Notes: generated by a model not told the origin, from the sequence alone. A DNA stretch of 45,339 bases from Gnetum montanum (GCA_015680685.1 MNCI01026473.1:139345-184683), one strand, 5' to 3'. Shown: positions 22,000-34,330, counted from the stretch's first letter. Made by a program: numbers and translations.

Positions 22000-24900
22000 G
22001 TGGCACTAGTTTTCTAGAGCTCACGGAAAGGTTTGAGTTATTTGCGGTTGACTAACTCTGTTTTGGTGGGATCCCCAAGTTTGTGGATGAGCAAGGCCCT
22101 AGATGGGATGGTTTCGAAGACAATATAAGGTCCCTCCCATAATGTCTAAAACTTTGTTGGTTGGGATACATGTGAGGGGTTCCAATATAATACCTTGTCT
22201 CCACATTGAAATATGAGCTTCTGAATCCTAAGATCATGTCATTTCTTGTTATAGGCCTTGTGGGTTTCATTGGAAAATAGGGCCACTAATTGATTCTCAT
22301 CTAGCACACTTAAATTAATTAATCGTTCTCGTTGTGCTAGCGTTAGGTCAAGACCGATGTCATAGGCAGTGGATAGTGTCCGAAGTTCTGCTTGGATTGG
22401 AAGTGTTGGTAGCTCTCCATACACTAACTCATAGGGAGAGTACCCTATAGGAAGTTTCCAAGTGGAGCGATAGGCCCATAGGGCATCGTTGAGCTTGGTA
22501 CTCCAATCCCTCCTGTATTTGCTAATGGTTCAGGTAAGGATCCTGGTGATCTCCCTATTGGTGACTTCGGCTTACCCATTGGCTTGGGGGTGATAGGGTG
22601 TTGTGAATTTATGTGTTACCCTTAAGTGTTGCATGAGTTTTCAAAAAGTGACACTCGTGAAGTGAGTCCCATTGTCAGAAATGAGTGCGCGTGGTACTCC
22701 AAACCTGGTTACGATTTGTTGTTGGATAAATCGTGTGGTGGTGTTGGAAGAACAGTCGACGATGGCTACCGCTTCTGCCCACTTTGTATAGTAGTCCATA
22801 GCCACGATGATGTATGCTTTTCCATTTGACAAGGGGGTGATGGACCCCATGAAGTCGATACCTTAGATGTCGAAGGGCTCTAGTGGTTAGATCCACTGTT
22901 GAGGTCCCTCCAACTATGCTTTCATCCCACCATCTCTTTCACATTGTTTGCAGGAGCGGGCAAACCATTGTTCATCCCTAAAAAGTGTAGGCCAATAATA
23001 CTCTGCAAGCAGGATTTTAATGGTCGTTCAGCGTCTAGCATAGTGGCCCCCACAAGGGCCCTCGCGAGCATCTTGGAGGACACGTAGTGTATTGTCATCA
23101 AGGACACACCATCGAACCAAGCCGTTTGCGCACACTTTGTAGAGGTGACTGTTGATTTCCATGAAACACTTGGCCTTATGGAGAAACTGTTGTTTTTGCT
23201 GATGGTTCTACTCCTTTGGCAGCTCTTGGGTTGTAAGGTAGTTGAGGATGCGGTTAAACCAAGGAGATTCCTTGGGTGCTTGAGGATCAACAACGCCTGT
23301 GAAGAGGAGTTAATCTAGAAACTGGTTTGATAAGGGCTCCTCCTCTTCTACGTCGTCCCATTGTAACTGAGACAAGTGGTCAATGACCACATTCTCAGTC
23401 CCCTTTCTGTCTACCATGGTAAGATCAAACTCCTAAAGAATCACTAGCCATCAGATTATGCGGGGGCTCACCGTTGGTTTGTTCATCAGGAACTAGATAG
23501 CACTGTGGTTAGTGTGCACAAACACCTCGTATCTGAGCACATAGTGCCTAGATTTGTCCAAGGTAAACACCACTGCCATCAATTCCTTCTCGGTGGTGGT
23601 ATAGTTCAGTTGAGCACCCACAATGCTACGGCTTGCACAGTGGATATAATACGGATGTTTCTGATCGTCACACTGTGTAAGCACAGCTTCCAAGCCATAG
23701 TTGGAGGCATCCATCATAATGTGAAAGGGTCTAGACCAACCTGGTACCCGTAGAACCGAAGCTTCTACGAGTTTCTGTTTCAGCTCTTGGAATGTAGACT
23801 CGCATCCCTTGGTCCAAATGAATGAAGCATCCTTCTTTGTAAGCTCTACCAACAGCCGGGCGATCTTCGAGAAGCGCTCAATGAAACGCCGGTAGTAATC
23901 AGTGTGTCCAAGCAATGACCACACATCTTTGATAGTACAAATGACCCTTTCAGGGTCTACGCTGATCCCTGTTGATGAGATGCGATGCCCTAATACAATG
24001 ACCTCTTAGACCATCAAATGACTCTTTTGCCAATTGAGCCACAGATTGGTGTCTACACACCTCTTTAGAACTTGCTTTAAACGGTCCAAGGCTTGCTCAA
24101 ACGTGGCACCATAGGTGGAGAATTCATCCATGAAGACCTCTACACCATTATTGATCTGTTGCTAGAAGATGCTTAGGACAAGGCGTTGGAACGTCATAGG
24201 CGCATTGCACAGGCCAAAGGGCATCTTCTTATATGCAAAAGTCCCCCATGGACTTGTCAAGGTAGTTTTGGCCTGGTCCTCTAGTGCTATTTGAATTTGG
24301 TTATAACCACTATAAACATCTAAAAAACTATAATATTGGTGTCCTACGATTGTGTCCAACACCTAGTCCACAAATGGGAGCAGGAAGTGGTCCTTGAAGG
24401 TCACCATGTTGAGCAACCAGAAATCAATACAGACCCTCCACTTTCCACCTTTCTTGGGTATGATAACGAGTGGGCTAACCCATTCGCTATCAGCGATAGA
24501 ATAGATAAATTCGGCCTTAAGCAATTGTTCAATTTCATCTTTTACAACTTGCTTCAATTTGGGATTCAACCATCTTTGTGGCTATCGTCGTGGCTTCATG
24601 GAAGGGTCAAGATAGATCCGGTGCTGGTAGATCCTGGGATCAACTCCAGTCAACTCAAGATAGGACCACGCGAATACAGAAACCCATTTGTTTATCATCA
24701 CTAGCAATTTCTTTTTCTATTCAGGAGAAAGGGTAGCATTGATAATTACTGGCTTGCCATTTTGCAAGAATGCATACTCTAAGTGAGCCGGTAAAGACTT
24801 TAGCTCAAGGGGCTCTTGTTTGAAGGTCTCAGGGATTTGTAGTGTTCCCTAGTCATCTTGGTCATCAACAGTGGGAATCTGTTGATGAATCTCCTCCATC

Positions 24901-25020
24901 TCATCCATGTTGTCAACATAGGCTTGCACTAGCCCCTCAGACGGTTCCATGCACAACGTGTTGCTATTAGGATCAGCTGTGAGCCACTGGGTGCCCTCTT
25001 GGTTAGTGGCTACTGCGTAT
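22000..25020 (-). pseudogene. pol: Element B pol pseudogene: RT, RNase H, integrase
   Basis: RT at about 24660-23740 (WVSPLVIIPKKGGKWRVCIDF, YSGYNQ, PFGLCNAP, LGHTDYYRRFI); RNase H at about 23730-23400 (MMDASNYGLEAVLTQ, TEKELMAVVF, NHSAI in place of DHSAI). The RNase H-integrase linker, deleted in A, is kept. Integrase is at about 23110-22030 (REGPCGGHY, SCKQCERD, GIDFMGSITPL, ALISDNGTHF). Frames shift several times and stops replace Trp and Gln codons, for example just before GIDFMG. The normal stop codon position is not conserved; the reading runs on toward the A-rich array, so the left end is approximate. Confidence 0.87.
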
Positions 25021-28000
25021 AAGCACTGTTGAATAGGTGATTCCTCGGTACATCAACTGCATGCCTGAATGGATATCCTCTTAGCGGACCATAATTGCTG
25101 CACATAGTTGCACCCCAAGTCATTGTATGCGATGTATGGAACTCTTTTCTTCTCAATCTTCCTGAAAGGATTTTCCTTTGAAATTTCCAAGGATAGATCT
25201 CGAAGTCCTAGTCGTGCAACCATCATGCTTAGCCAGGCTCTTCCCATGATGATTGGGAAGTTTCCCTTACAGTTCTCAACATGGATGACCAAGAAATCAA
25301 TAGGATAGGACCACCCACAAACGGTGGTCACAATCTCCTCCACCAAACCCAAGGGAACGGTGATGGACTGATCTGCTAACTTGAGCCGGATGTTTCTCTT
25401 CTTTAGCAGGGGCAGGTTCCAATTCTTATACATGTCATGAGAGATTAAATTGACCCCTGACCCTGAGTCCAGAAGAGCTATGCATGGCTCGTTCCCAGCC
25501 ATATGAAGATATATGAGGGGGCTTCCCAGATCTGTTAATTTCCGGGGAAGAGAACCTACTTTGATCTAGTTGGTTACGACATGTGTGAGCATGATCGTTT
25601 GGATGTTGGAGTGTGGTGGAGCGGAGGACTGCTCGGGCGGTATGATGGTAGAGGCGTTGGTAGGTTTGGAGGCGCTGGCCATAGGCGTAGGTGAGGGTGT
25701 GTTTAGATTATTGGGCCGAAAAAAGGACATTTGCATTGTTTGGGTTCCAGTCCACTTGGCTGAGGTGCCAATTGTAAGTTAACAGTTCTCATAGTGTTTC
25801 TGTGCTGTGGCTATGGTGGTATTTCTCCCTGCATTGATGAAGTGGGTGACAACTGAGAGGGATGGTGTGGAGGAATGATAGAAGAAGGTGACGGAGGGTA
25901 AAAGAGATGTGGATTTTTCCCCCTAGGTGATGGAGATGGATGTCTAAAATATTTAGGGGGATGGTAGTAACTGGGAAAGGTCGCATGACTGGAAGAGTCT
26001 CTTGGAGAGATCAGTTGCTGAACATAGTACCCATAAGGATCTAACTGCTTGTAAGGGTACTACTGCATTCGAGGTGGCATCCCCCATGCTTGTGGTTGCT
26101 GCCACTGTTGGAAGTATTCATATGGTTACGGGGGCATTCCACTTGGATAATATCCTTGCTGCTAGTGGTGGAATCGCTTGGGGTTGTCTTGTGGATAAGG
26201 TAACCTTCGGGATGTCTACTGCCGCACCAAACGAGGGTTTAAGGCATATACCCCAGACTCCTGAAGGTGTGACACCATAGGATAACATCCCTTAGGATGC
26301 TCATATTGGCATACACCACATCCATCATCCTCCTCGGTGTCAGAGTCTACAACCTGCTCTACTACAACAACTTTTCCCTTACCCTTATCTAGGGCACGTT
26401 CAGCTTCCTTCTTCCTAGGCCGATCACGATCGCTACCTTGTTCTTTGGACTCTTCTGCAATTTTCAATACACTTTGGAATTTCTTGTCCAAAGAGTCCCA
26501 TATTTTATCCACCTTTGCTGATATTTCAGATGCGAACTTTTGTAATGGAAAAGTCTTTCGATTCACCGCTGCTTCCAAAGGTGACTCGTCCTCCTCATCA
26601 CAAAATTGGACCTCCCTCTTCCTAAGGGAAGGGTCTCGGTTGAATTCTTCTGCATTCTCCTTTTTTCTGAGTTCTCCTTCCTCTTTGGTCACTTGATCAA
26701 TGAGGCACTACAACTGATGGACCCTTAGCTCTGACAGTCGTCCCTTGGTGTACACACTAAGGATCTTTCGCGTTTCAAAATGAAGCCCATCAATAATGTG
26801 GTGAAGTTGTGCCTGCTGAGAGTAACCATGACCAGGGCACCGATGCAACAATGAGTAATACCTGCTCATGGTGGCATCCAAGGGTTCATGATTCCCTTGT
26901 TTCCAACCTTGGATCTACCGTCTCAGATTCGCCACTCTAGAGTATGTTTGATATTTGTCATTAAAAATTTCAAGCATCATACTCCATCATCTGATTGATT
27001 TCGGCTCCAAGGACCAGTACCAACTTTCAGCTTCTTTGATGAGTGTGCGAGGGAACAGCTTCAACCGTTGCCAATCATTATCAATGTTTTGCAGGGTGCA
27101 GGCGTCATGGAATGCTTGCAGGTGGGTCTACGGATCATAGTTGTATCCCCCTTCAAATATGGGGATGTTGTTCATATCAACATGCTTGATCCGAATATCC
27201 TTCATGTGCCTGCTTGGAATGTGAACTGCCTCTACAATTTGGAACATGCTCCGAGTAGCTAATAACAGCTCGTCTGAATTATAGTCCTATTGGGGACTAT
27301 GATGTCTATGATGATTTCAGCTACCCCTTCTTTCATGCTAGCGAGGACCACACGATTGGTCATGTGCTTCCTCACGTTGCCCCCTTCGAACTTGTTTACC
27401 ACCATCCTTTCTCTCCAGCCTTCCCCTGTTACACTCAGAGCCTGAGCTGGATGAAGGTGCAAGAGAGAGGGAGGACGAAGAAGACGGAGAGGCATCGCCA
27501 CCGCTCCAACTTCGATCTCCCCATCTACCCTGGTGGTAGCCACGGTCATCTCCTTCAACTTTGCTATGTGACCCGCCATTCCCTTGAGGATCGTGATCAC
27601 TTGGAGGTTTGTTCTGAATGACTGACTGGAGGATCTGCAGCCCTAGGTGAATTTTGGTCAAATGGGTATCATGAAATATGGGATCCCCATCGTCTTGTGG
27701 CCCTTACGAGAATAAGGAGTTATTGAAATGTTTTCCCTTCTGTTGTTCATATCTCTCGGCCTGCTACTGATCTCTTGTTCGTTAAGCCTTTGTAGGACGA
27801 TAGGCCCGGTAGTCATGGTCCTCCATGAAATATTCCACCACCCGGTCCTGGATGCCCAATCTGCCCAGATTGAAATATAGCATCGCAGGAGCTGTTTGGT
27901 TGGGTGGTAGCATGATGCTATCCTTCATGTCCTGCCATCGAAGATGCTCATCCTAATGTAGGATGAATGTGAAATCAGGGACATATTCATCGGGATGTTT

Positions 28001-28063
28001 GTACACCACCCGACATTCTTGAGGCACTGGTGGTTCAAATACCTCTCTCCTGTGAGAAGACAT
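25021..28063 (-). pseudogene. gag: Element B gag-protease pseudogene
   Basis: Starts with an ATG at 28063-28061 (MSSHRREVFEPPVPQE), followed by HPDEYVPDFTF. Then come the charged N-terminal part (27660-27260), gag core (27250-26700), a Glu/Lys-rich part (26692-26380) and a knuckle CGVCQYEHPKGC (near 26310) with all four ligands present. A Pro/Tyr-rich linker follows (26250-25600), then the protease in one open piece (25502-25053: LLDSGSGVNLIS, FPIIMGRAWLS). Stops and shifts occur in the core and linker. The N-terminal part before HPDEYVPDF is shorter than in D. Confidence 0.85.
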
Positions 28064-28210
28064 ATTGTACGTCAGATGTTCCATGTAACCGGTGTACCTT
28101 ATAACTAACTTAAATTCGCCTAGCATGTAGAAATATTTCTATCCTAGGTCTGTTCTAACAACTTAAATGATAATTTCACTAAGGTCAGATGACGCATGTA
28201 AGACTAATAG

Positions 28211-28228
28211 TCCCTGGCAACAGCGCTA
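28211..28228 (-). other. Primer-binding site of B (tRNA-Asp type, mutated)
   Basis: The minus strand reads TAGCGCTGTTGCCAGGGA, three transitions from the perfect tRNA-Asp complement, one base inside the 5' LTR. Confidence 0.9.
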
Positions 28229-28229
28229 A

Positions 28230-28959
28230 TGATGAGTGGCTAGGTACCCCTACGNNNNNNNNNNNNNNNNNNNNNNNNNNNNNNNNNNNNNNNNNNNNNN
28301 NNNNNNNNNNNNNNNNNNNNNNNNNNNNNNNNNNNNNNNNNNNNNNNNNNNNNNNNNNNNNNNNNNNNNNNNNNNNNNNNNNNNNNNNNNNNNNNNNNNN
28401 NNNNNNNNGAGCACGTTTTGAGCATTTCCTAACACTACTGGGTTACTAGACGTTAAGCGTCACTGGGCTTACCAAGTATTTGGATTACGTTCGAGATGGT
28501 CGTACTTATGTCTTTAACAAACTACGAATGAACAATAAGAATTGAAATTATAATAATGAAAACATAAGTAATCAACAAGTAACTAATAAAGCATAAACAT
28601 ATTAAACTATTAAATGCATAAAATAACTAAGTTCAAATGCTGTAAGGAATGCTTGAATAGTTTTTCTTTATTACCGTCACACCAATGGGCTCAGATACAT
28701 CAACGTTCGAATAAAGATCTGATCACTTTTCTTACACCTGCTGCGGGCACTTGAAAAATATTCTATCTCTTGTGGGAGCAAACTGCAAGAGCTTTGCTCA
28801 ACTACTCAAAAAGATGCCTAAATGAGGTGGAAGGCCCTCATATTTATAGGCCAAGAAGGGTGGCTACGTAAACAGGGCCACGTCGATGCAGGGAGGCTAC
28901 GTCGACGTGGTCGCGTATACGTGGCCCAATCGACGCATTGACTTTATGACACTTCATCA
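28230..28959 (-). repeat. 5' LTR of element B (contains assembly gap)
   Basis: Runs from tgatgag (28230) next to the PBS to ttcatca (28959). It aligns with 15901-16825 apart from the unknown bases at 28255-28408. A TATA box is at 28841-28848 and palindromes at 28899-28908 and 28914-28921. Confidence 0.93.
28255..28408. other. Assembly gap (154 N)
   Basis: Unknown bases inside the 5' LTR of B. The matching part of the 3' LTR (15926-16237) is 312 bp, so the true missing length is probably about twice the number of Ns. Confidence 0.95.
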
Positions 28960-28964
28960 ACATC
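28960..28964. other. Right target-site duplication of B
   Basis: acatc directly after the LTR end, identical to 15896-15900. Confidence 0.92.
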
Positions 28965-29319
28965 CTTGTTAAATGAATCAATAACATTTAAAATTTTAGT
29001 AAGAGAAAAAGATGGACTAGGTACCATAAAGAGATCAAACAAGCCTATATCGGTGATTCTTTGTTGAATGATTGTAGATCCCTTGTTTGTTAGCCATTCT
29101 TATGCCTTATCTACATCTTCCTACTTGAGGAGATTCTTCTCCTCGATTCAACCAAAACTAATTAAGGTGATAGTAGACTTACATGTAAAATTTGTACACA
29201 ATACATAGTTAGCCTAAATAACCAAAGTGACCTAAATAAAATATTAAAAATTAGAAATAAAAATAACAAAAACTAACAAAAATAAAAGTTAGTTACACTT
29301 ACTTGACTTAGTGGCTATG
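28965..29319 (-). pseudogene. Spliced antisense gene of element F, upstream part
   Basis: Continuation of the minus-strand gene from 13473-15900. The large exon begins at 29177 after an AG acceptor (29179-29178) and reads LLK, then EWLTNKGSTIIQQRITDIGL and SFSLTKILNVIDSFNKDVTE, the last residues crossing the B insertion site once one acatc copy is removed. A 125-bp intron (29178-29302) has a GTAAGT donor. Before it lies the tail of a further exon (29303-29319), cut by the LTR of E. Stops include TGA, TAG and TAA. The 5' end of the gene is outside the window or in sequence beyond E, C and D. Confidence 0.6.
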
Positions 29320-29699
29320 TGATGAGCGGTGAGTAGTCCCTATGCCCAACCATACGAATTACAAGCGTTTATGCATAATCTGATCGAATTTCATGGATGG
29401 AACTAGTGTGGCATTTAGATTGTTAAGCATTGATCACAAGATGTTGTCTTCCCACTTGGACTAGTGGTAGCTTTGTCACATTTGGTTTAGTCCAAAGTGA
29501 GGCATATGATTATTGATGTTGTTGTGGGCTTAAACTAATCTTTAACAATAATATAGAAATTAATTATTTAAGCTATTTAACAACAAGGAGATAAATTCTA
29601 AACTAGCCTAAGGGTGATGAGTGTCCATTCCTAGCTTGTTGTACACCTCCTGAATTCACATATCTACTACTGGGATTACCAAGCATTATGTTACTGGGT
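29320..29699 (-). repeat. Element E: LTR fragment interrupted by C
   Basis: Begins with tgatgagcgg and the conserved block cccaaccatacgaat, like the inner LTR ends of A-D, but is clearly divergent. No PBS precedes it, so on the minus strand this is the outer edge of a 3' LTR or a solo LTR. The expected target duplication is ctatg (29315-29319). C inserted after 29699, so the rest of this LTR lies beyond the window. Confidence 0.75.
29695..29699. other. Left target site of C (tgggt)
   Basis: The five bases before C's 3' LTR. The duplicate would lie after C's 5' LTR, which continues outside the window past D. Confidence 0.5.
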
Positions 29700-30554
29700 T
29701 GATGAACGACGAGGTACCCCTACGCTCAACCATACGAATACTAGCATTTCACACACAATCTGGTCGAATTCCAAGGACTAAGTGCCTATGCACCTTTGTG
29801 GAACAAGGATGGGTTGGTTGATCGTTGTCTTCCCAAACTTACTTATATGTCATGATTGTATGGTTAAGTAAGTTTGAGGCATATGATTTTTATAGTTTTT
29901 ATGTTTTTATGTCCTACTACTAATAAGGAAGAAGAGAGAGAGATAACTAAGTGACTAATTTAACTTAACTACTGATTAACTAGGCTTTAAGCTAATCCTA
30001 ACACCAGTATCCGTTCTCACTTGTCATACACATCCTGAACCAATGTAACACTACTGGGATTACCAAACACTAATTGTTATTGGGTTACCAAGTGTTACAT
30101 GCATGCTCGAGGTGATCGTATTGTGTGTGCTAATAACAAAAATGTAAAGTGCATAAAATAAAATAAAATAAATGTAGAAGAAAATAAAATGAAGGAAATG
30201 AGTAAGAAAATAAATCTCAAGTGCTGCAAGGATGAATCCAAGAGCTTGTCTTTATTGCCATATACAAGATGTGCTCAGGTACATAATGCTTGAATAAAAA
30301 TCCATCCACACTTAGACCTCTTGCTACAGGCACTTGGAAAATACTCTAACTACAAAAGTTTTGCTACTTGACTCCTAAAAGACTTCCCTTGAAAGACTTC
30401 CTTCCAAGACTTCCTCCCTAAATTGTGCACTTGGGAATTGTATTTATAGGCTTGGGAGCAACAACTCTAATAATTAGAAAACCTACCACTCTAATTTTAA
30501 AGAAATTGCCACTTTAATAATTAAAAAAAATTGCTAGCGTAACCACTCTCATCA
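29700..30554 (-). repeat. 3' LTR of element C
   Basis: From tgatgaac (29700) to ctctcatca (30554), 855 bp. The part 29700-30450 has exactly the same length (751 bp) as the visible 5' LTR (37622-38372), with mostly transition differences. TATA box at 30441-30448 (minus). Its U3 (30451-30554) lacks the palindromes of A, B and D and has other short repeats (ctctaat, aataatta) instead. Confidence 0.93.
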
Positions 30555-30566
30555 TATCCCCATGAC
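30555..30566 (-). other. Polypurine tract of C
   Basis: The minus strand reads gtcatggggata directly before the 3' LTR, at the same position as the tract of B. Confidence 0.6.
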
Positions 30567-32523
30567 TGAATGAAAACTCATCCTTGAGTTCCTTACAAAA
30601 TATTGGGAAGGTATGGGATTATTGACAAATTGACAACTGACGGTGGAATGGGATGACAAAATCAACGTGCCTAGTGAACGGATCAATAAGCATATTACAA
30701 CATTAGTGTTCATGACAATTGTGGTGAACACTCATACATAAATGACATCTAAGCCTTTATTTGGCAGCTTGTAGAGAAAGAGAGAAAAAGAAAATGAAGC
30801 GTGTTGCTACCAATGCTAAGATTGTGCCTTCCATTGTTTATCCATAGCCACACCACCAGACTCGCTCCTTTCGTAAATGCTCCAGTTCCGGTCCATCCTG
30901 GGTGCTTCCTCCAAGCCCAGTCCATTGTTTGTATGATTGCCATTTGCACATACAACATAGTCACAAATGAGCAAGGATAGATAAACCATAATGTAGTTGA
31001 TACCTTGCCTCGATATGAAGTGCATTGGCTGAGTTGTGGTTATGGCAAAAAATGGTTTGGAGATTTATCACAGGTGACTACCCAAGGTGTAGGGGTTAAG
31101 CAAATAGCAAAATGGAGAAAATTAAAACATTTGTGCCAAGGCTCCCACAACTAAGAGCGAACCCCCGATAGCTATAAGATGGAAAAATATGAGGAACAAA
31201 AAAGATGGGAAGAAATATCAACAAGAATGCCAATAAAATGGATGTCATGGATGGGGATGAAACAAGAAATGATTAATTGCAGGAAATTTTTAAGGGAAAG
31301 AAGTTAACAATTGCACCAAAAAGAAATGCCAGTGGGTCCTCCACAAAGTAGGCTCATGCCTTTTATGCCTTGACAAACCCACAAACCAAAGAGTCCATAG
31401 GCTTTAGGAATGTCATTTGGAAGAAAGAGTTAAAAACTTACCCATAAGAATTCACCAAAGAAAAACAATGCATCAACCCAGAATGGACTAATGATTAAAC
31501 CAGCAATGAGGTGGAAAATGGGAAGAAAGATGGAGAGGAGAGAATGGAATGGAATCTCAAGAACAAGGTTGTGTAAAGCCCCTTGTGTATTTTATGGTTA
31601 ATGTGACTGAGTAGAACTCATCCCAAATCCAGTCTCAAACAAACAACATCTAGTGACCTCGCATCAACACACTTGACCAATCCATCCACTTGAAGCAACA
31701 AGAATGCTTCCACAAAGAGTCACCACTATTTTGAGGAAAGCGAGATGGAGAAGTAGGAAGCGAGAAAGGGCCTTAGTTAGAGGGAGCCTTCAATCATGGG
31801 TAACATGTCTTTCCAGTTCCATAACCAGTGCTTGTAGCCCATATTGCTTTATTATGTCTAAGGGGTGTGCTTTGAATTCTTACTTTTTTTTTTTTTTGCA
31901 TGAGAACCACACCATGCAAAGATTTATTTTTATTCACTCGACTTCTTGATTTTTGAACAATGTCAAAATGGTAGAAAACCCAAGAAAAAGCATCCAAGCA
32001 CCAAAGAGAATGGCCAGCACAAATGCATTGAATCCCCTTTAAGTCACACCCTTTTCATCCTTTGAGTCTTTCCTTGGTTTGAAAAATACCCAGCCACCAA
32101 TTCATTAAAAGTTTACTTAGAAAAAGAGGTAATGTACAGTTCCAAGCCAAAGGAGATCATAGAGTTGTATGGATGAGTGGACAGTGTGGACTCATTGCCT
32201 ATTTTACCAAAAGAACCATACCTTAATATCAGCATCATAATTCAAAGGTAAAAATCAAACATTAGAAATCAATATGATATAATTCAATCCACCATCGTGA
32301 GCACTTATTAGATGATGAATAAAAGTAAATCAAGCAAACAAAGAAATAGTAAAAACATGAATGATGGTGTAAAACAAAAATAAGAAAAGTTGAGAGAATG
32401 TGTAAAACAAAAAATGTGTAAAACAAAAATTCAAAAAGAACTGAGGGCCTAGAATGGTTAGCATAGGTGGCCATCTCCCCCATGACTAAGTTGGAAGGAG
32501 GAGATCTGAAATAGTGCACAAGG
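30567..32523. other. C post-pol noncoding region
   Basis: About 2 kb with no supported gene. The part 31540-31920 matches 20820-21250 of B and 32069-32523 matches the start of the window (A). The third gene present in B between these conserved parts is missing. The short frame at 30749-31025 has no recognisable content. A few gtgtaaaacaaaa units lie near 32370-32430. Confidence 0.65.
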
Positions 32524-34330
32524 TTATCCACCAAGAGAGGTAGCATGTGTACTAGCTATCCTAAGCTCATGGAAAGGTTTGGTTTGTTGTACGTTGACTA
32601 ACAGTTTCTTTTATGGGCTCTCAAGTTTGTATATTGTCATTGCCCCTGAAGAAAAAGTTGCATAAATAATATAAGGTCCTTCCCACAGTGTTTGAAATTT
32701 AGTACGTTGTGGCACATGTGTGGGATTCCAGTAGAGAACCTTATCTCCCAGTTGATATTTAACTTTCCTAATCCTTAGGTTATGATGTTGTTTATTGAAT
32801 GCCTTGTGCAACTTGTTAGATGATAGGGCAGCTAGTCCATTTTCATCTAGCAAGTTAAGGGTTACTAACTATTATTTCTGTGCTACATCAAGGTCAAGGT
32901 TGAGGTCACATACCATGGATAGTGTATAGAGCTTAGTTTGAATGGGAAGCGTTGGTAATTTACCGTACACTAACTCATAGGGAGAGTAGCCTGTAGGGAG
33001 TTTCCATGTGGAGTGGTATGCCCAAAGAGCATCATTCAGTTTAGTGCTCCAGTCTCGCCTAAACTTGCTAACAGTTCTTGTCAATATCTTTGGAACCTCC
33101 TTGTTGGTGACTTTAGCTTGACCATTCGCTTGCGGGTTGTATGGTGTAGTCAATTTATGCTCAACCCCTAAGTGTTGCATTAATTTCTGAAAAGTTGCAC
33201 CTGTGAACTGGGTACCATTATTTGAAATAAATCTCCTATAGTAGCGAGTATGTCCAAGAAATGACCGGATATCTTTGACAATTTCTAGTTGATGGGTAAT
33301 TCCTTGGATAGCTTTGATTTTCTCGGGATCTACCTTTATCGTTGTATGTGAGATTTTGTGCCCTAATATTATGCCTTCTTGGACCATCAAATGACTTTTC
33401 TACCAGTTGAGCCTCAAATTGGTTTCTATACATCTTTTTAACACTTGCTCTAATCGGTCCAAGGCTTGATCAAAGTTTGCTCCATAAGTGGAGAAGTCGT
33501 CTATAAATACTTCTACACCATTTCCTATCTACTATTGGAAGATGTTTAGAACTAGTCGTTGAAATGTTGCAGGGGTATTGGACAAATCAAACGACATCTG
33601 TTTGTATGCAAACATTTCCCAAGGACTCGTGAACGTAGCCTTGGCTTGGTCTTCTCGGGCTATTTGTATTTGATTTTGTATATATTATATCCATCCAAAA
33701 AACTATAGTAGTGATGCCCTGCGATGGTGTCTAAGACTTGGTCAACAAATGGCAATGGAAAGTGATCTTTGAATTTTGCCATATTTAGTAGCCTGAATCT
33801 ATGCACACCCTCCATTTTCCTCCCTTTTTAGGCATAATAACTAAGAGGCTAACTCATTCGCTATTAGCAATGGGGTATATGAACTCAGCCTTGAGATGCT
33901 ATTCGATTTCTTCCTTAACTACTTACTTTAGCTTAGGGTTCAATTGCCTCTATGGTTGTCTTTGAGGCTTCATGGAGGGGTCGGTGTAAATCCTATGTTG
34001 GCATATCCTAGGATATATTCCAGTTAATTTGGGATATGACCAAGCAAAGGCTTTTGACCATCTATTGATTACCTTTAGTAGTTTCTCTTTTTGTTGTGGA
34101 GTAAGTTTCACATTGATAATTACCGATTTTCCATTTTTAAGGAATGTGTATTCCATACCGGTGGGTAATGGTTTTAGCTTGAGGGGTTTCTACTTAAATT
34201 TCTTAGGGATTTCCAGCTTCCCCCAGTTGCTATGTTCAAGGTTAAGACTTGGAAGTTGGTAGTGAACTTGCTCTAATGTGTCTATGTTATTGATGTAAGC
34301 ACAAGTCAAACCCTCAATTGGCTCCATGCA
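32524..34330 (-). pseudogene. pol: Element C pol pseudogene with RT-integrase deletion fusion
   Basis: On the minus strand, the RT N-terminal part starts near 34156 (AFAWSYPKLTGIYPRICQHR) and runs in broken frames to GHTRYYRRFI near 33232. It then continues in frame straight into the integrase core SNNGTQFTGATF (near 33215). RNase H, the integrase zinc domain and the first catalytic Asp are therefore missing, about 1.2 kb compared with D. Integrase continues with YNPQANGQAKVTNKE (catalytic Glu changed to Lys) and the C-terminal part to a stop at 32524-32526. Further stops and a disrupted RT palm make it inactive. Confidence 0.88.

Larger units (their letters stand above)
15901..28959 (-). mobile_element. 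Element B: complete Ty3/gypsy retrotransposon with a third gene
   Basis: Both LTRs (28230-28959 is 5', 15901-16825 is 3' on the minus strand), a PBS, a polypurine tract and matching 5-bp target duplications define a 13.06-kb insertion. Order on the minus strand: 5' LTR, PBS, gag-protease (28063-25021), RT/RNase H/integrase (about 25020-22000), noncoding part with a simple-repeat array, internal promoter region (20340-19898), third gene (19897-17083), polypurine tract, 3' LTR. Gag-pol is broken by stops and frameshifts, though less so than in C. The 5' LTR has an assembly gap. Confidence 0.95.

Noticed and set aside
21502-22024. Phe/Leu-rich minus-strand frames that look like membrane proteins
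   Set aside because: They are translations of the A-rich simple-repeat array downstream of pol in three overlapping frames. The hydrophobicity comes from T-runs, not from a conserved protein.
28189-28449. Open frames spanning the run of Ns
   Set aside because: Artefacts of translating unknown bases.
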